From an uncultured Rhodospirillales bacterium (GTDB lineage Bacteria > Pseudomonadota > Alphaproteobacteria > Acetobacterales > Acetobacteraceae): a DNA stretch of 64,000 bases. Positions 1-8,302 of the stretch are shown here, piece by piece. Below the pieces are notes generated by a model. It had not been told where the DNA came from. It did no database searches and saw nothing but the letters and a program-made list of their open reading frames with translations. Each line of letters begins with the position of its first letter. The stretch's first letter is position 1. Position numbers and translations under genes: made by a program. The stretch is from assembly GCA_903865895.1 (NCBI GenBank), contig CAIPLM010000213.1:1-64000 (forward strand). The letters are read 5' to 3'.

Positions 1-737
1 TCTTCCGACCAGTAGGGCTTCAGCGGCTCCAGCGCGCGGGCGATCTGCTTGGCGACCGGGAGGTTCCACATCGAGTGGAACTCGCACATGATGTCGATCT
101 TGTCGCCGACGGCGGCGCGGATTTTCTCGAAGGGTTCCAGGCCCTTGCGCAGATCGGCGGGCGAGATATAGGCGCCGTTGGAGCGGCCGGCAAACACGTC
201 GAACGGCCAGATCTTCATCGCCGGGTAGCCTTCCTCCAGCAGGTTGATCGCCAGCTCCGCGGGGGTGGCGACGAAGGCGACCTGGTCGTCATAGCGGCCC
301 GACGGGCGCTCATTGCCGTCCGGGTCGATCTCGCGCTTGATGGCGTGGCGGTTGTTGTAGGTGTTGCCGGCGCAGGTGTTGTAGACGCGGATCTTGTCGT
401 GCGAGAGGCCGCCGAGCAGCTGGTGGATGGGCTGGCCGGTGGCCTGGCCGAAAATATCCCACAGCGCGATATCCACCGCCGAGGCGGCGCGGATTTCGGC
501 GCCGGTGCTGGCGAAACCGAGCATGGTATTGAGCAGCGCGTGGCTGTGCCGCTCGATATGCAGCGGGTCCTTGCCGAGGAGGTAGGGCGCCACCAGGCCG
601 TGCAGTTGCCCGGCCACCGCATCCGCGCCGCGGAAGGACTCGCCGAGGCCGACGATGCCCTCGTCGGTGTGCAGCTGCACCCAGAGGAGGTTGGGGTATT
701 CGCGGAGCTGGATGGTCTCGAGCGCGGTGATTTTCAT
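1..737 (-). CDS. Mandelate racemase/muconate lactonizing enzyme family protein (partial)
   Basis: This is the N-terminal part (about 245 residues) of an enolase-superfamily dehydratase or racemase; the C-terminal barrel with most metal ligands lies beyond the window. The protein begins MKITALETIQLREYPNLL and runs through the capping domain (ADAVAGQL..LGKDP, TGAEIRAASAVDIALWDI, LLGG) into the start of the barrel (YPAMKIWPFD, where the KxW segment is the usual place of the first catalytic Lys). These are family hallmarks, but the substrate cannot be told. The start ATG overlaps the stop of the upstream methyltransferase (ATGA), so the two are probably co-translated. A probable sugar-acid or hydroxy-acid catabolic role is inference from the family only. 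Confidence 0.85.
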   Translation of the reverse strand, partial: MKITALETIQLREYPNLLWVQLHTDEGIVGLGESFRGADAVAGQLHGLVAPYLLGKDPLHIERHSHALLNTMLGFASTGAEIRAASAVDIALWDIFGQATGQPIHQLLGGLSHDKIRVYNTCAGNTYNNRHAIKREIDPDGNERPSGRYDDQVAFVATPAELAINLLEEGYPAMKIWPFDVFAGRSNGAYISPADLRKGLEPFEKIRAAVGDKIDIMCEFHSMWNLPVAKQIARALEPLKPYWSE

Positions 738-1441
738 GGCGGTCCCTCCGTAATCGCGGCGCCATCGCGCAGGATGGCTTTTGCCTCCGCCGTGTAACCG
801 TCCGGCCCGTGCAGCACCAAGCCCGGCAGCAGGCGGAACGGGCCGCGCCCGCCCTTCACGCCCTGGATCAGCACCAGCTTGGCCGGCCGCCCGGCGCGCG
901 GCCACAGCGGCAGCAGGGTCAGCGAGCCGCAGCCGGCCGCCGTGAACGCCGCCAGGGCGGGGGGCACATGATCCGCCGCGATCACCCAGGTGAGCGTGCC
1001 GCGATGGCGCAGCGGGCGGGCGAGCGCGCGCGCCCAGGCCGCCAGCACCCCCTCCCCGGCCCGCTTCGCCCGCTCCTTCGCCTGATCCGGCGATTCGGTG
1101 CCCGGCGCGTGCCAGGGCGGATTGGCCATCGCGTGGTCGAACACGCCCTCGACGCCCTCCGTCAGATCGGCGGCGACGAAGGACAACCCGTTGAATCCAT
1201 TGGAAGCCGCATTCGCGGTGGCGAGGGCCGCGAGCGCGGGATCGATCTCAACCCCCAAGCCGGTTACAGCCACCCGCGCGCGCAGGCACAGCAGCCCGGC
1301 CCCGGCGCCCGATCCGCCCTCCAGCACGCGCTCACCCGGTTGCGCCGGCACGAAAGCCGCCAGCAGCACCGGCTCCACGCCGGTGCGATGCCCCTGCGCG
1401 GGCTGCGCATGCACAACCCGCCCGCCGAGCAGATGGCTCAC
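734..1441 (-). CDS. trmN6: tRNA1(Val) (adenine(37)-N6)-methyltransferase family protein
   Basis: SAM-dependent N6-adenine methyltransferase of the TrmN6/YfiC type, 235 residues, predicted to be cytosolic. A GTG start gives VSHLLGGRVVHAQPAQGHRT, the usual LLGGRV...QP..G.R opening of this family. Motif I is seen as VLEGGSGAGAGLLCL (about residues 39-53). The catalytic NPPW motif follows FDHAMA near residue 108, and GTLTWVIAADHVP is a later strand. The family methylates an adenine of a tRNA; the exact target here is inferred. The gene is followed with a 4-bp overlap by the enolase-superfamily gene. In many alphaproteobacteria this gene sits directly beside a DUF2007 gene. Here that partner is at 60.3 kb. 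Confidence 0.8.
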   Translation of the reverse strand: MSHLLGGRVVHAQPAQGHRTGVEPVLLAAFVPAQPGERVLEGGSGAGAGLLCLRARVAVTGLGVEIDPALAALATANAASNGFNGLSFVAADLTEGVEGVFDHAMANPPWHAPGTESPDQAKERAKRAGEGVLAAWARALARPLRHRGTLTWVIAADHVPPALAAFTAAGCGSLTLLPLWPRAGRPAKLVLIQGVKGGRGPFRLLPGLVLHGPDGYTAEAKAILRDGAAITEGPP

Positions 1442-1726
1442 CGCCCAGGGCCGCCGCGAGGCGGGACGGGCGCGGCCCCGGACCCGAAGGGCGGCGGCAA
1501 CGTGGACCGCAGGCCGTCCAATGCCTCGATCCAGGTCAGCACGGCAGGACTGTTGCGACCGTCGGCACTTGCCTCAACCCGATTTGTGAACGCCGGCTCG
1601 ATCCTCGCCCGCTCCGGGATGGCGCTGGTCCGGTCAGCCTCGGCCCGGGCGCTCGGGCGAAGCCAATCAGCGTTCTAGGCGGCGATGACCGCAGACGCCA
1701 GCGCTCACCGCTCAGCGCCCACCGCG

Positions 1727-2506
1727 CTACTGCCAGCGCAGTATCTCAATCACCTGCCCTGGTGACTCCGCGGACGGATCCGGCCGGACGATGACGAGCC
1801 TGCGCGCCGTGGCGTCGCGCAAGCGGACCACGACCTCGATCCGCACGACCTCGGGGCTGCCGTCGGCCCCCGGTGGCGGCTGGCTGTCGGCGGCGATGCT
1901 GTGCAGAATGCGGCGCACGAACGGCGATGCCGCGGCCGGATCGACCCGCCCGTCGCCATGGGCCGTCACATGCGGCCCGAGCCGCGCGATCAACCCGGCA
2001 TCGATGCCTGGAATCAGCCCGAGATCCTCGGTCGCGCGGAAAGCCGTGCCGGGCGGGGTATAGGGCAAGCCGGCCGCCCGATAGGGCGCGGCGTCACCGG
2101 GGCCGGGGAGATGGAACTGGTAGATCAGCATGGCCAGCGGGCGGGCGCGCGCCGAGGGCACGCCGACCGCCTCGAGCACGGCGGCGAGCAGGGCGGGAGG
2201 CGCGGTATTGAGGTTGATGCGCCCGGCTTCGCGGCTGGCGATCACCTCGGCCTCGCCCCGGGGCAGCCGGATCGGGCGCCGCTGGCCGTTCGGCTCCCAA
2301 TGGCCCGGTCCGGAATCGAGCAGATGGAAGATCGCCTCGCTGACCAGCCCATCCGCGGCGGCGGCGGCCACGGCGGCCGCGCGCAGGGCCGTCGCGCGCG
2401 CGGTCGAGAGGCGGGTGCCGCCGGTCATCTGCGTGGCGATCAGCGCCAGCAGCGCCATCGTCCACAGCACGACGACCAGGATGAAGCCGCCGTCGCGCGG
2501 GCGCAT
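1727..2506 (-). CDS. gspK: Type II secretion system minor pseudopilin GspK
   Basis: GspK is the large minor pseudopilin that caps the T2SS pseudopilus. The ATG at 2506 gives MRPRDGGFILVVVLWTMALL, a class III prepilin leader with a hydrophobic N-terminal helix; an in-frame extension upstream is out-of-frame gspD sequence and is rejected. Residues near 90-105 carry the GRINLNTAP segment typical of GspK, within a helix-hairpin-helix-like region. The length of 259 residues is slightly short for the family. The start lies one base after the gspD stop, so the genes are coupled. It is the last gene of the long tpsA-gsp operon; nothing that looks like a strong terminator follows it. Confidence 0.92.
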   Translation of the reverse strand: MRPRDGGFILVVVLWTMALLALIATQMTGGTRLSTARATALRAAAVAAAAADGLVSEAIFHLLDSGPGHWEPNGQRRPIRLPRGEAEVIASREAGRINLNTAPPALLAAVLEAVGVPSARARPLAMLIYQFHLPGPGDAAPYRAAGLPYTPPGTAFRATEDLGLIPGIDAGLIARLGPHVTAHGDGRVDPAAASPFVRRILHSIAADSQPPPGADGSPEVVRIEVVVRLRDATARRLVIVRPDPSAESPGQVIEILRWQ

Positions 2507-2507
2507 G

Positions 2508-4787
2508 TCATGGCGCCAGGTGCTGGCGCAACCGGGCCGACGGGTCAGCCGCGCCCGATGGCGGCAGCGCCCGCAGCCGCTGCGGCACCGCGGCGGCGTT
2601 CGGCAAGGCCTCGCGGAGATCATCCGTCAGGTCACGCACCTCGCGTTGGCTGCGGATGACGTGCGGGGTGATGAGAACCAGCAGTTCGGTGCGGCCGCGC
2701 TCATTGGTCTGGGTGCCGGCGAACAGGCCGAGCAGCGGAACATCCTTGAGCCACGGCAGCCCCTCATTGCCGCGGCTGGCGCTGTCGCGGATGAGCCCGG
2801 CGATGCCGATCGTCTGGCCGTCCTGAACGACGACCCGCGAACTGACGATGCGCTGCTGAAAGGTCGGGCTGTCGATGCCCGAGGCCTTGGGCGAGGTGGT
2901 ATCGACGTCACTCACTTCCTGGGTGACGTCGAGGGTGACGAGCCCGCCCGAGTTCACCCGCGGCGTGACGTCCAGGATGATGCCGGTGGGCTGGTAGTTG
3001 ATGGAATTGACCACCGGCGCGCCGGCGGTGAGGGTGCTTTGCGCCGAGGCGGTCAGGTAGGGGACGAGCGAGCCGACCTGCAGGCGGGCCGGTTCATTGT
3101 CGACGACCACCAGCTGTGGCGCGGAGAGCACATTGACGGAGGTGACGGCCTGCAGCAGCGACAGCGCCGCTGGCGCGCCGCCGGCCCCGTTCCCGCCCAG
3201 CACGAAGCCGGGAAAGCTGGTGCCGAGCACGGTCGCGGCGGGATTGCCGACGGCGGTGCTGGCGTTGTTGAGGATGCCGACGATACCGTTGCCTTTGAAG
3301 AAGAACTGGGTGCCGTATTTCAGCTGGTCATTCAGCGTCACCTCGGCGATCGTGGCATCTATGCGGACCTGCATCGGAAGAATATCGATCTTGCGCAGCA
3401 TGAGTTCGATGGTTTCGCCTTCCTGGGCGGTGCCGTTGATGAGCAGGGCGTTGTTCTGCTCGTCGGGCAGGATGCGGATGCCGTCGGCGGCGTCATTGCC
3501 GCTGCCGCCGCTCTGGTCGAGGCCGCCGAGCAGGGGATTGGCCGCCGATTGCGGTGCCGCCGATGCCGTGGCGCCGGCCTGGCCGGAGGCCAGCGGCGCG
3601 GCGCTGACGCCACCGCGCGCGAAGCTCCCGCCGGCACTCGCGCCCCCCGCGGCCGCCCCGCTGGCCCCGCCGCCGGTCGCCCCGCCGCCGGCGGCCGAAC
3701 TGCCCCGGCCGAGCGATTGCTGCAGCATGCCGGCCCGGGCGCTGCCGCCCTGGCGCGATTTCGGCACCGCAGTGACCGCGTTGGGCGTGAAGGCGGATTG
3801 CAGGATATAGGCGACATCCTCGGCGCTGCTGTTCTGCAGGTAGTAGATCCGCCAGTAGCGGACCACGGCGCGGCGCTGGCGATCGAGCACGGCATGTACC
3901 GAGCGCGCCGCCTCCAGATAGCTCGGCTGGCTGGCGATCACCAGGACGGCATTGAGCCGCGGCAGGGCGGTGACGCGAACCAGGCCGCCGGTCACCGCGC
4001 CCGCCTGGCCGCGCAGCGCCTCCTGCAAGGCTTCGGCATGCTCGCGCGCGCTGCCCACCGATACCGGCAGCAGCGCGTAGGACTGGCCGACCAGGGTATC
4101 GACATCGAAATTGCCGACCAGGGTCTCGATCATGTCGAGCTGGTTGGGGTCACCGGCGATCACCAGGGCATTCAGCCCGGGCTCCGCCGCAACGCGCACG
4201 CCCTGCCCGATCAGCGGCTGCAGCACCTTGGCAAGCCCCTCGGCCGCGACAAATCGCAGCGGCACGATGCGGCTGCCGGCGGCGCCCGCCTGGGCAGCCG
4301 GGACCACACGGTAGAGCCCGCCGGCCGAGACCAGCGCGGCGCCGTTGCTGGAGAGCAGGGACTGCACGGTTGCCAGCAGCTCCTCGCGGTTCTGCGGCCG
4401 GGCGGTGTGCAGGGTGGTGGTGCCCCGCACCGCGGGGTCGATCGTGAAGCTCAGTCCGAGCATGGGGCCGAGGATCTGCGAGACGACCTCACGCAGGTCG
4501 GCGTCCGCGAAGTCGAGCGAGTACGCGCCGGGCCCGCCCTGCGTGGCGCGCGCCGCCGCCACCTTCGGCGCTCCCTGCACGATCTGCACCCGCGGCTCCG
4601 CGCCCGGCGCGAGCAGCACCCCGTTCTGCCGAACGGGGGCCGCGGTACTGGAGGGGATGGCGGCCACCGGCGCCTGCTGCGGCGGCGGGCGGTCGCGGCC
4701 GGCCGTGTCGGGCGGCACGCATCCGGCAAGCTGGAGGCACGCGAGCGCGGTCACAAGGACCAGGGGGCGGCAACGCCGGAAGTTCAT
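2508..4787 (-). CDS. gspD: Type II secretion system secretin GspD (lipoprotein)
   Basis: Outer-membrane secretin of the T2SS, 759 residues. The N-terminus is a lipoprotein signal with lipobox LAGC (about residues 20-23), as in self-targeting liposecretins such as HxcQ of Pseudomonas. N0 (about 88-160; DFADADLREVV) and N1-N3 ring domains (LNALVIAGDPNQL, ARLNAVLVIA-type repeats) follow. A Gly/Ala/Ser-rich linker (about 350-435) comes next, and then the secretin core with the VPWLKD-like GLPWLKDVPLLG..F and TELLVLITPHVI signatures near the C-terminus. No S-domain for a separate pilotin is evident, consistent with the lipid anchor. It overlaps the upstream GspC-like gene by 4 bp. Confidence 0.95.
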   Translation of the reverse strand: MNFRRCRPLVLVTALACLQLAGCVPPDTAGRDRPPPQQAPVAAIPSSTAAPVRQNGVLLAPGAEPRVQIVQGAPKVAAARATQGGPGAYSLDFADADLREVVSQILGPMLGLSFTIDPAVRGTTTLHTARPQNREELLATVQSLLSSNGAALVSAGGLYRVVPAAQAGAAGSRIVPLRFVAAEGLAKVLQPLIGQGVRVAAEPGLNALVIAGDPNQLDMIETLVGNFDVDTLVGQSYALLPVSVGSAREHAEALQEALRGQAGAVTGGLVRVTALPRLNAVLVIASQPSYLEAARSVHAVLDRQRRAVVRYWRIYYLQNSSAEDVAYILQSAFTPNAVTAVPKSRQGGSARAGMLQQSLGRGSSAAGGGATGGGASGAAAGGASAGGSFARGGVSAAPLASGQAGATASAAPQSAANPLLGGLDQSGGSGNDAADGIRILPDEQNNALLINGTAQEGETIELMLRKIDILPMQVRIDATIAEVTLNDQLKYGTQFFFKGNGIVGILNNASTAVGNPAATVLGTSFPGFVLGGNGAGGAPAALSLLQAVTSVNVLSAPQLVVVDNEPARLQVGSLVPYLTASAQSTLTAGAPVVNSINYQPTGIILDVTPRVNSGGLVTLDVTQEVSDVDTTSPKASGIDSPTFQQRIVSSRVVVQDGQTIGIAGLIRDSASRGNEGLPWLKDVPLLGLFAGTQTNERGRTELLVLITPHVIRSQREVRDLTDDLREALPNAAAVPQRLRALPPSGAADPSARLRQHLAP

Positions 4788-5278
4788 CGGAGGGTTCCTG
4801 GAGTACGAGGCGGCGTGGTTGGCAGGGTGAAGCGCGGCCGGAGCGGCGTGTCACCCTCCTCGCCGGTGAGCATGACCTCGCCGGGCGAGATCGACTGGAT
4901 GGTGTAGCGGCCGATCGTCTCGCCCGCCCGGCGGCGCAGCGGCGGGCCGGCGGCGGGTGCGAACAGCGCGACGGCGCCATCGGGCCCGTGCAGAACGCCG
5001 GCCAGGCGCGGCAGGTCCTCCGCCGATGCCGTGCCGGACGCCGCGGGCGCCCGCGTGCCGCGCCGGCCGGGGGCGAGCGGCGGGCGATCGGTCAGGGCGG
5101 TGACCGCCGCGTCGATATCCTCCTCCGCCCGCTCGGCCGCGGCCGGCCGGGCGGGGGCGCGGCGCTCGGCCACCTCGGGCACCGGCGTGGCGCCGGGTGC
5201 CGGGTCAAGCCATTCCAGCGCCAACGCGGCCGCGAGGACGGCGGCGAGGCAGAGCAGCGGCAGTTCGCGCGCCATCAT
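4784..5278 (-). CDS. T2SS inner-membrane GspC/GspN-like HR-domain protein
   Basis: A small bitopic protein (164 residues) with one N-terminal membrane helix (about 6-22), a Pro/Ala/Glu-rich linker (about 25-85) and a compact periplasmic domain (about 90-150: LPRLAGVLHGPDGAVALFA...AGETIGRYTIQSISPGEVML). This layout matches the homology-region domain of GspC/PulC, which links the inner-membrane platform to the secretin. No PDZ or coiled-coil domain is present. Its position between gspM and gspD and the ATGA overlaps on both sides fit that role. It could equally be labelled GspN or PilP-like; family assignment rests on layout and context. Confidence 0.7.
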   Translation of the reverse strand: MMARELPLLCLAAVLAAALALEWLDPAPGATPVPEVAERRAPARPAAAERAEEDIDAAVTALTDRPPLAPGRRGTRAPAASGTASAEDLPRLAGVLHGPDGAVALFAPAAGPPLRRRAGETIGRYTIQSISPGEVMLTGEEGDTPLRPRFTLPTTPPRTPGTLR

Positions 5279-5856
5279 CCGCCCCCCGGCGCGCCATCGC
5301 GCGGGCGCCAGGCGGTGACGGTGACGACGGTATCGATCGTGTTGTCCTCGTCGCGCGCGGCCCGTGACAGGGCACGGAGCTGGACATTATCGGCCACCAT
5401 CACCGTATCATGCGTGGCGATCGCCGCGAGCAGCCGCACCAGCCCATCCCAGGGCACACTCAGCGTGAGCCGCAGGCCGATGACCTGGTGATCGCCGGCG
5501 GGCTCGGTGGGAAGCGTCTCGATACTGGCGATGCGCACGCCGGCATCGCGGGCGATGCCGTCGATCACCTGTTGCAGGGCGGCGGCGGCAAGCGCGTCGG
5601 TCGTCCCTTCGAGGGCGCCTCCCCCTGCCGGGGCATCCCCGCCTTCGGCCACCGCGCGGCGCAGCGCGGGCAAGGCCGCGGCGAGGCCGCGCATCCGCGC
5701 AAGCGCCGCCTCCTGCCGCTCGATCCGCGTCTCGCGCTCGCCGTAGAGGTCCAGCAATGGGGCGGCGATGGCGGCCCACAGGGCGGCGAGCAGCAGCGCG
5801 GCGACGCCGAGCGCCAGCAGCCGGCCACGGCGCCCCTCGGGCAGCGCGGGGCTCAC
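5275..5856 (-). CDS. gspM: Type II secretion system protein GspM
   Basis: Inner-membrane platform protein of the T2SS, 193 residues. One N-terminal membrane helix (about 12-33) is followed by a coiled-coil stretch (about 35-65, ERETRIERQEAALARMRGL) and a periplasmic ferredoxin-like domain (about 85-185; LQQVIDGIARDAGVRIASIE, then WDGLVRLLAAIATHDTVMVA). This is the subtype-b GspM (PilO-like) pattern. It starts inside the end of gspL (4-bp overlap) and its own end overlaps the GspC-like gene. GspM usually partners GspL, encoded just upstream here. Confidence 0.85.
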   Translation of the reverse strand: MSPALPEGRRGRLLALGVAALLLAALWAAIAAPLLDLYGERETRIERQEAALARMRGLAAALPALRRAVAEGGDAPAGGGALEGTTDALAAAALQQVIDGIARDAGVRIASIETLPTEPAGDHQVIGLRLTLSVPWDGLVRLLAAIATHDTVMVADNVQLRALSRAARDEDNTIDTVVTVTAWRPRDGAPGGG

Positions 5857-6857
5857 GGCACGAACTCCACCTGAAGCGCGAACAACTCGTTCCCGGCATC
5901 GCCGTGCACCACCGCGGCCGTGAAGGATGGGTTTCGCAGGTGCGGGCTGGCCGCCAGCAGGGGGATCAACCGGCTTGCCGCGCCGGTTGTCTGCCCCTCG
6001 CCCAGCATCTGGCCACGGCGCAGCGACAGGGAGGCCAGCCAGGTGTCATCCGGCAGCGCGTTGGCCATCGCGGCCAGCGCCCGCAGCGCGCCCGGCGCGG
6101 CACGCCGCCCGGCTGCGACCGGACCGGCGGCGGCCTCGCCGGAGAGGCGCGGGCGCAGCGCCTGCGCCTCGTTCACCGCGCCACGCAGCCGCGCCGTTTC
6201 CTCCGCGGCGGCGTCGAGCACGCGTTGCTGGCGGATAAAGGGCGTCGCGAGCGTGGCCAGGGCGAGCGCGGCACAGACGCAGCCGAGGATGGCGAGACGC
6301 TGGTGGCGGCGCCGGGCCGCCACCGGATCGGGCGTGGCCAGCGGCAGGTCGCGCGCCGTGCCGTCGGCGAGGTTCGCCTCGACGAGGAGCGGCCGCACCC
6401 CCAACCCCTCCAGTTCGGCCAAATCGGCGGCGATGCCGGCACGCGGCAGCACCAGGAGCTCCACATCCATCGATTCCGCCGTGGCGCCCCGCCTGGCCGG
6501 CTGTGCGCTCCAGATCGCGTTCTCGGCGGAGAACGGGGTGAGCCGGTCCAGCTCATAGCGGAACAGCGTCTCAAGCCCGCTGGCCGCGGCCGGCGGCAGC
6601 GCCACGATGCGGCGCAGCATCCGGTCCTGGCTGACCAGGATGAGCGGCCCGGGCCGGCGGCCGAGGCGCGCGCGGGCGAACGGCGTGGGGGCGAACGGCG
6701 TGGGGGCACGCAGCCGCCGCCCCTGGCGCCGCCGCACCTGCCAGCCGCCCTGCCCGCGGATCAGCAACAGCCCATCGACCGGCTGGCCGTGCGCCTGCGG
6801 GGCGGCAAACACGTCGGACATCTGCCCGAGCCACCAGCGGCAAAACTCAACCAGCAC
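5853..6857 (-). CDS. gspL: Type II secretion system protein GspL (PilM/PilN-like)
   Basis: T2SS inner-membrane protein, 334 residues, that normally ties the GspE ATPase to the membrane. The cytoplasmic part (about 1-180) is a shortened actin-like domain with the LPPAAASGLETLFRYELDRL segment typical of GspL/PilM. A membrane helix follows near 190-208 (LAILGCVCAALALATLA). The periplasmic part begins with a coiled coil and holds a PilN-like domain (PDDTWLASLSLRRGQMLGEG). It overlaps gspJ by 11 bp and gspM by 4 bp. A short duplicated segment, APTPFAPTPFA, lies near residues 51-61. Confidence 0.85.
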   Translation of the reverse strand: MLVEFCRWWLGQMSDVFAAPQAHGQPVDGLLLIRGQGGWQVRRRQGRRLRAPTPFAPTPFARARLGRRPGPLILVSQDRMLRRIVALPPAAASGLETLFRYELDRLTPFSAENAIWSAQPARRGATAESMDVELLVLPRAGIAADLAELEGLGVRPLLVEANLADGTARDLPLATPDPVAARRRHQRLAILGCVCAALALATLATPFIRQQRVLDAAAEETARLRGAVNEAQALRPRLSGEAAAGPVAAGRRAAPGALRALAAMANALPDDTWLASLSLRRGQMLGEGQTTGAASRLIPLLAASPHLRNPSFTAAVVHGDAGNELFALQVEFVP

Positions 6858-7464
6858 GCGGACCTCCGATCACGGCAATGGGAAATCCGGCCAGGGGCGC
6901 CGCCACGATGTCCGGCCAGCGCCGCCCATCGCCGGCGCGAAAGGCGAGGTGCAGCCGCACCAGCGCGGGCGGCTCCGGCTTGTCCCAGACATTGACCCAG
7001 GCCCCTGCGCCCGGGGCCGGCTGGCGGTAGCTGACATCCATATGGTCAAGCCCTTCCGCGAGTACCATCGAGCGGGCGGCCGGCGGTACGGTCCAACGCA
7101 CGTTCGGCCGCGGCAGCAGACGCAAGACCAGCCGCCCGCCCGCATCAACCAGCACCACCGCCTCGAACTCCGAGGGCGGGCCGCCTTGCGGTGACGGCAG
7201 CCGGGTGAGGACGACGAAGCGGTGACGGTCCCCGGTGATCGGGCCGGTTTCGGCGCTGGCATCGGCGGGCAGCGACTGCTCGATCAGGCGGCGCAACAGC
7301 CGGTCCAGCGGCTCGATCTGCGCCGGCCAGGCGCCAATCGCCGCCCGTGTCCGCCAGGCCCGGACCCCGAACTGCATCCCCTGGTTGAGGCTGAGCATGA
7401 CCATGCCGGCCACTGCCAGCATCGCCACCACCTCCACCAGGGTGAAACCCGCTTGCCGCCTCAT
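6847..7464 (-). CDS. gspJ: Type II secretion system minor pseudopilin GspJ
   Basis: Minor pseudopilin of the T2SS pseudopilus tip, 205 residues. The ATG at 7464 gives MRRQAGFTLVEVVAMLAVAG: a short basic leader, the G/FTLVE prepilin-peptidase site and the hydrophobic helix. A start ten codons upstream is possible but would give an unusual leader. The globular part (about 35-205) has GspJ features such as W-R-x-A near 32-36 and FVVLTRLPSPQGGP. The ATG overlaps the gspI stop by 4 bp. A prepilin peptidase gene (gspO/pilD) is not in the window, so processing must depend on an enzyme encoded elsewhere. Confidence 0.9.
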   Translation of the reverse strand: MRRQAGFTLVEVVAMLAVAGMVMLSLNQGMQFGVRAWRTRAAIGAWPAQIEPLDRLLRRLIEQSLPADASAETGPITGDRHRFVVLTRLPSPQGGPPSEFEAVVLVDAGGRLVLRLLPRPNVRWTVPPAARSMVLAEGLDHMDVSYRQPAPGAGAWVNVWDKPEPPALVRLHLAFRAGDGRRWPDIVAAPLAGFPIAVIGGPRAG

Positions 7465-7883
7465 GGCGTGCCCGCCAGGCCGACGGCGAGGCACGAGGAG
7501 GCGAGGCTCATTGTCCTGCCGGCGCGCCCGACCGTGACCTCCACGGCATAGAGCTTGACCCGCCGCGCACGCTGCTGCCCGGCATCATCGTCGCTGGCGA
7601 CGGTGGTGGAGGCGAGTTCTGACACGCGGGACGACCAGCGAAAGCCGCCGCCGTCATCACCCTCGGCGCGCGACGCCGCGAGCTGTCCGCCGTGGCACAG
7701 CGCGGTGAGCCGCGACTGCGCCCGCGACACCATTTCGATCGATCCCGCCGAGACGCTCTCCGCAAAGAGCGACTCCGCGCCGACCCGGTAGAGCAGGCTC
7801 AGCGCCACCGCCGCGATGGCGAAGGCCACCAGCGCCTCCAGAAGCGTGAATCCCGCCTCGCCGGACCACGAGGTACCGCTCAT
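7461..7883 (-). CDS. gspI: Type II secretion system minor pseudopilin GspI
   Basis: Minor pseudopilin, 140 residues, with leader MSGTSWSGEAGFTLLEALVA and the G/FTLLEA cleavage site near residues 11-12. GspI is the first protein of the tip complex with GspJ and GspK, whose genes follow here. The usual acidic leader residue and Glu at mature position 5 are present. The start overlaps the gspH stop (ATGA) and the stop overlaps the gspJ start. The C-terminal part is short and poorly conserved, as is normal for GspI. Confidence 0.9.
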   Translation of the reverse strand: MSGTSWSGEAGFTLLEALVAFAIAAVALSLLYRVGAESLFAESVSAGSIEMVSRAQSRLTALCHGGQLAASRAEGDDGGGFRWSSRVSELASTTVASDDDAGQQRARRVKLYAVEVTVGRAGRTMSLASSCLAVGLAGTP

Positions 7884-8302
7884 TGGGCGCCCCGGACATC
7901 CACCCGGCCGGTCAGCCAGTCCACCCCGACGGCGACCTGCCGCGCCGTGCCGACCACCAGCACCCGCCCGCCGGTCCCCGCGCCATCCGGGGTAAAGACG
8001 ATCGCCGCACGGTCAAGGACCTGCAGCGCCACGCCCGGCGGCAACCTGACCAGCAGCGCGCCGGCCCGGTAGCCGCCCTGTGCCGGCGCGACCGCGACGG
8101 GTTCCGCCTGGGCGATCGCGGTCGCCCGGGCCAGCCGAAGACGCGCCGCGATGCCCTCGGCCGCCGCGTCCACGTCGATCGACCCGCCACGGCGAGGCAG
8201 CGCCATGGCCGTCAGGGTCACGGCAAGGCCGAAGATCGCCACCACCACCAGCGTCTCGAGCAGGGTGAACCCGGCCGCGCCGGGGGGGGGGGCGGGTGTC
8301 AT
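7880..8302 (-). CDS. gspH: Type II secretion system pseudopilin GspH
   Basis: Minor pseudopilin GspH, 140 residues. The leader MTPAPPPGAAGFTLLETLVV carries the G/FTLLET prepilin-peptidase site, followed by the hydrophobic helix (about 12-33). The family segment AARLRLARATAIAQAEPVAV (about 51-70) is clear. It is coupled to gspF and gspI by 4-bp overlaps. The leader codons 4-8 are written as a run of eleven C residues (G on the plus strand, 8282-8292). One added or lost base would shift the frame before the membrane helix, which could switch the gene off or be a sequencing artefact. Confidence 0.9.
   Translation of the reverse strand: MTPAPPPGAAGFTLLETLVVVAIFGLAVTLTAMALPRRGGSIDVDAAAEGIAARLRLARATAIAQAEPVAVAPAQGGYRAGALLVRLPPGVALQVLDRAAIVFTPDGAGTGGRVLVVGTARQVAVGVDWLTGRVDVRGAQ
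8282..8292 (-). repeat. C11 homopolymer tract inside the gspH leader
   Basis: Eleven consecutive G on the plus strand (C on the coding strand) within codons 4-8 of gspH. It is the longest mononucleotide run I noticed in the window. Tracts of this kind are prone to slipped-strand change; no functional evidence is visible here. Confidence 0.9.

Noticed and set aside
809-1678. A plus-strand ORF across trmN6
   Set aside because: Antisense to the methyltransferase with NPPW and SAM motifs. The composition is shadow-like.
1442-1726. Possible gene or terminator between gspK and trmN6
   Set aside because: 285 bp with only short shadow frames and no convincing stem-loop or tRNA-like fold.
2130-4907. 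A 925-codon plus-strand ORF antisense to gspD and gspK
   Set aside because: It is the antisense shadow of the well-supported secretin gene in GC-rich DNA. Its protein is Arg/Gly/Ala-rich with no family mark.
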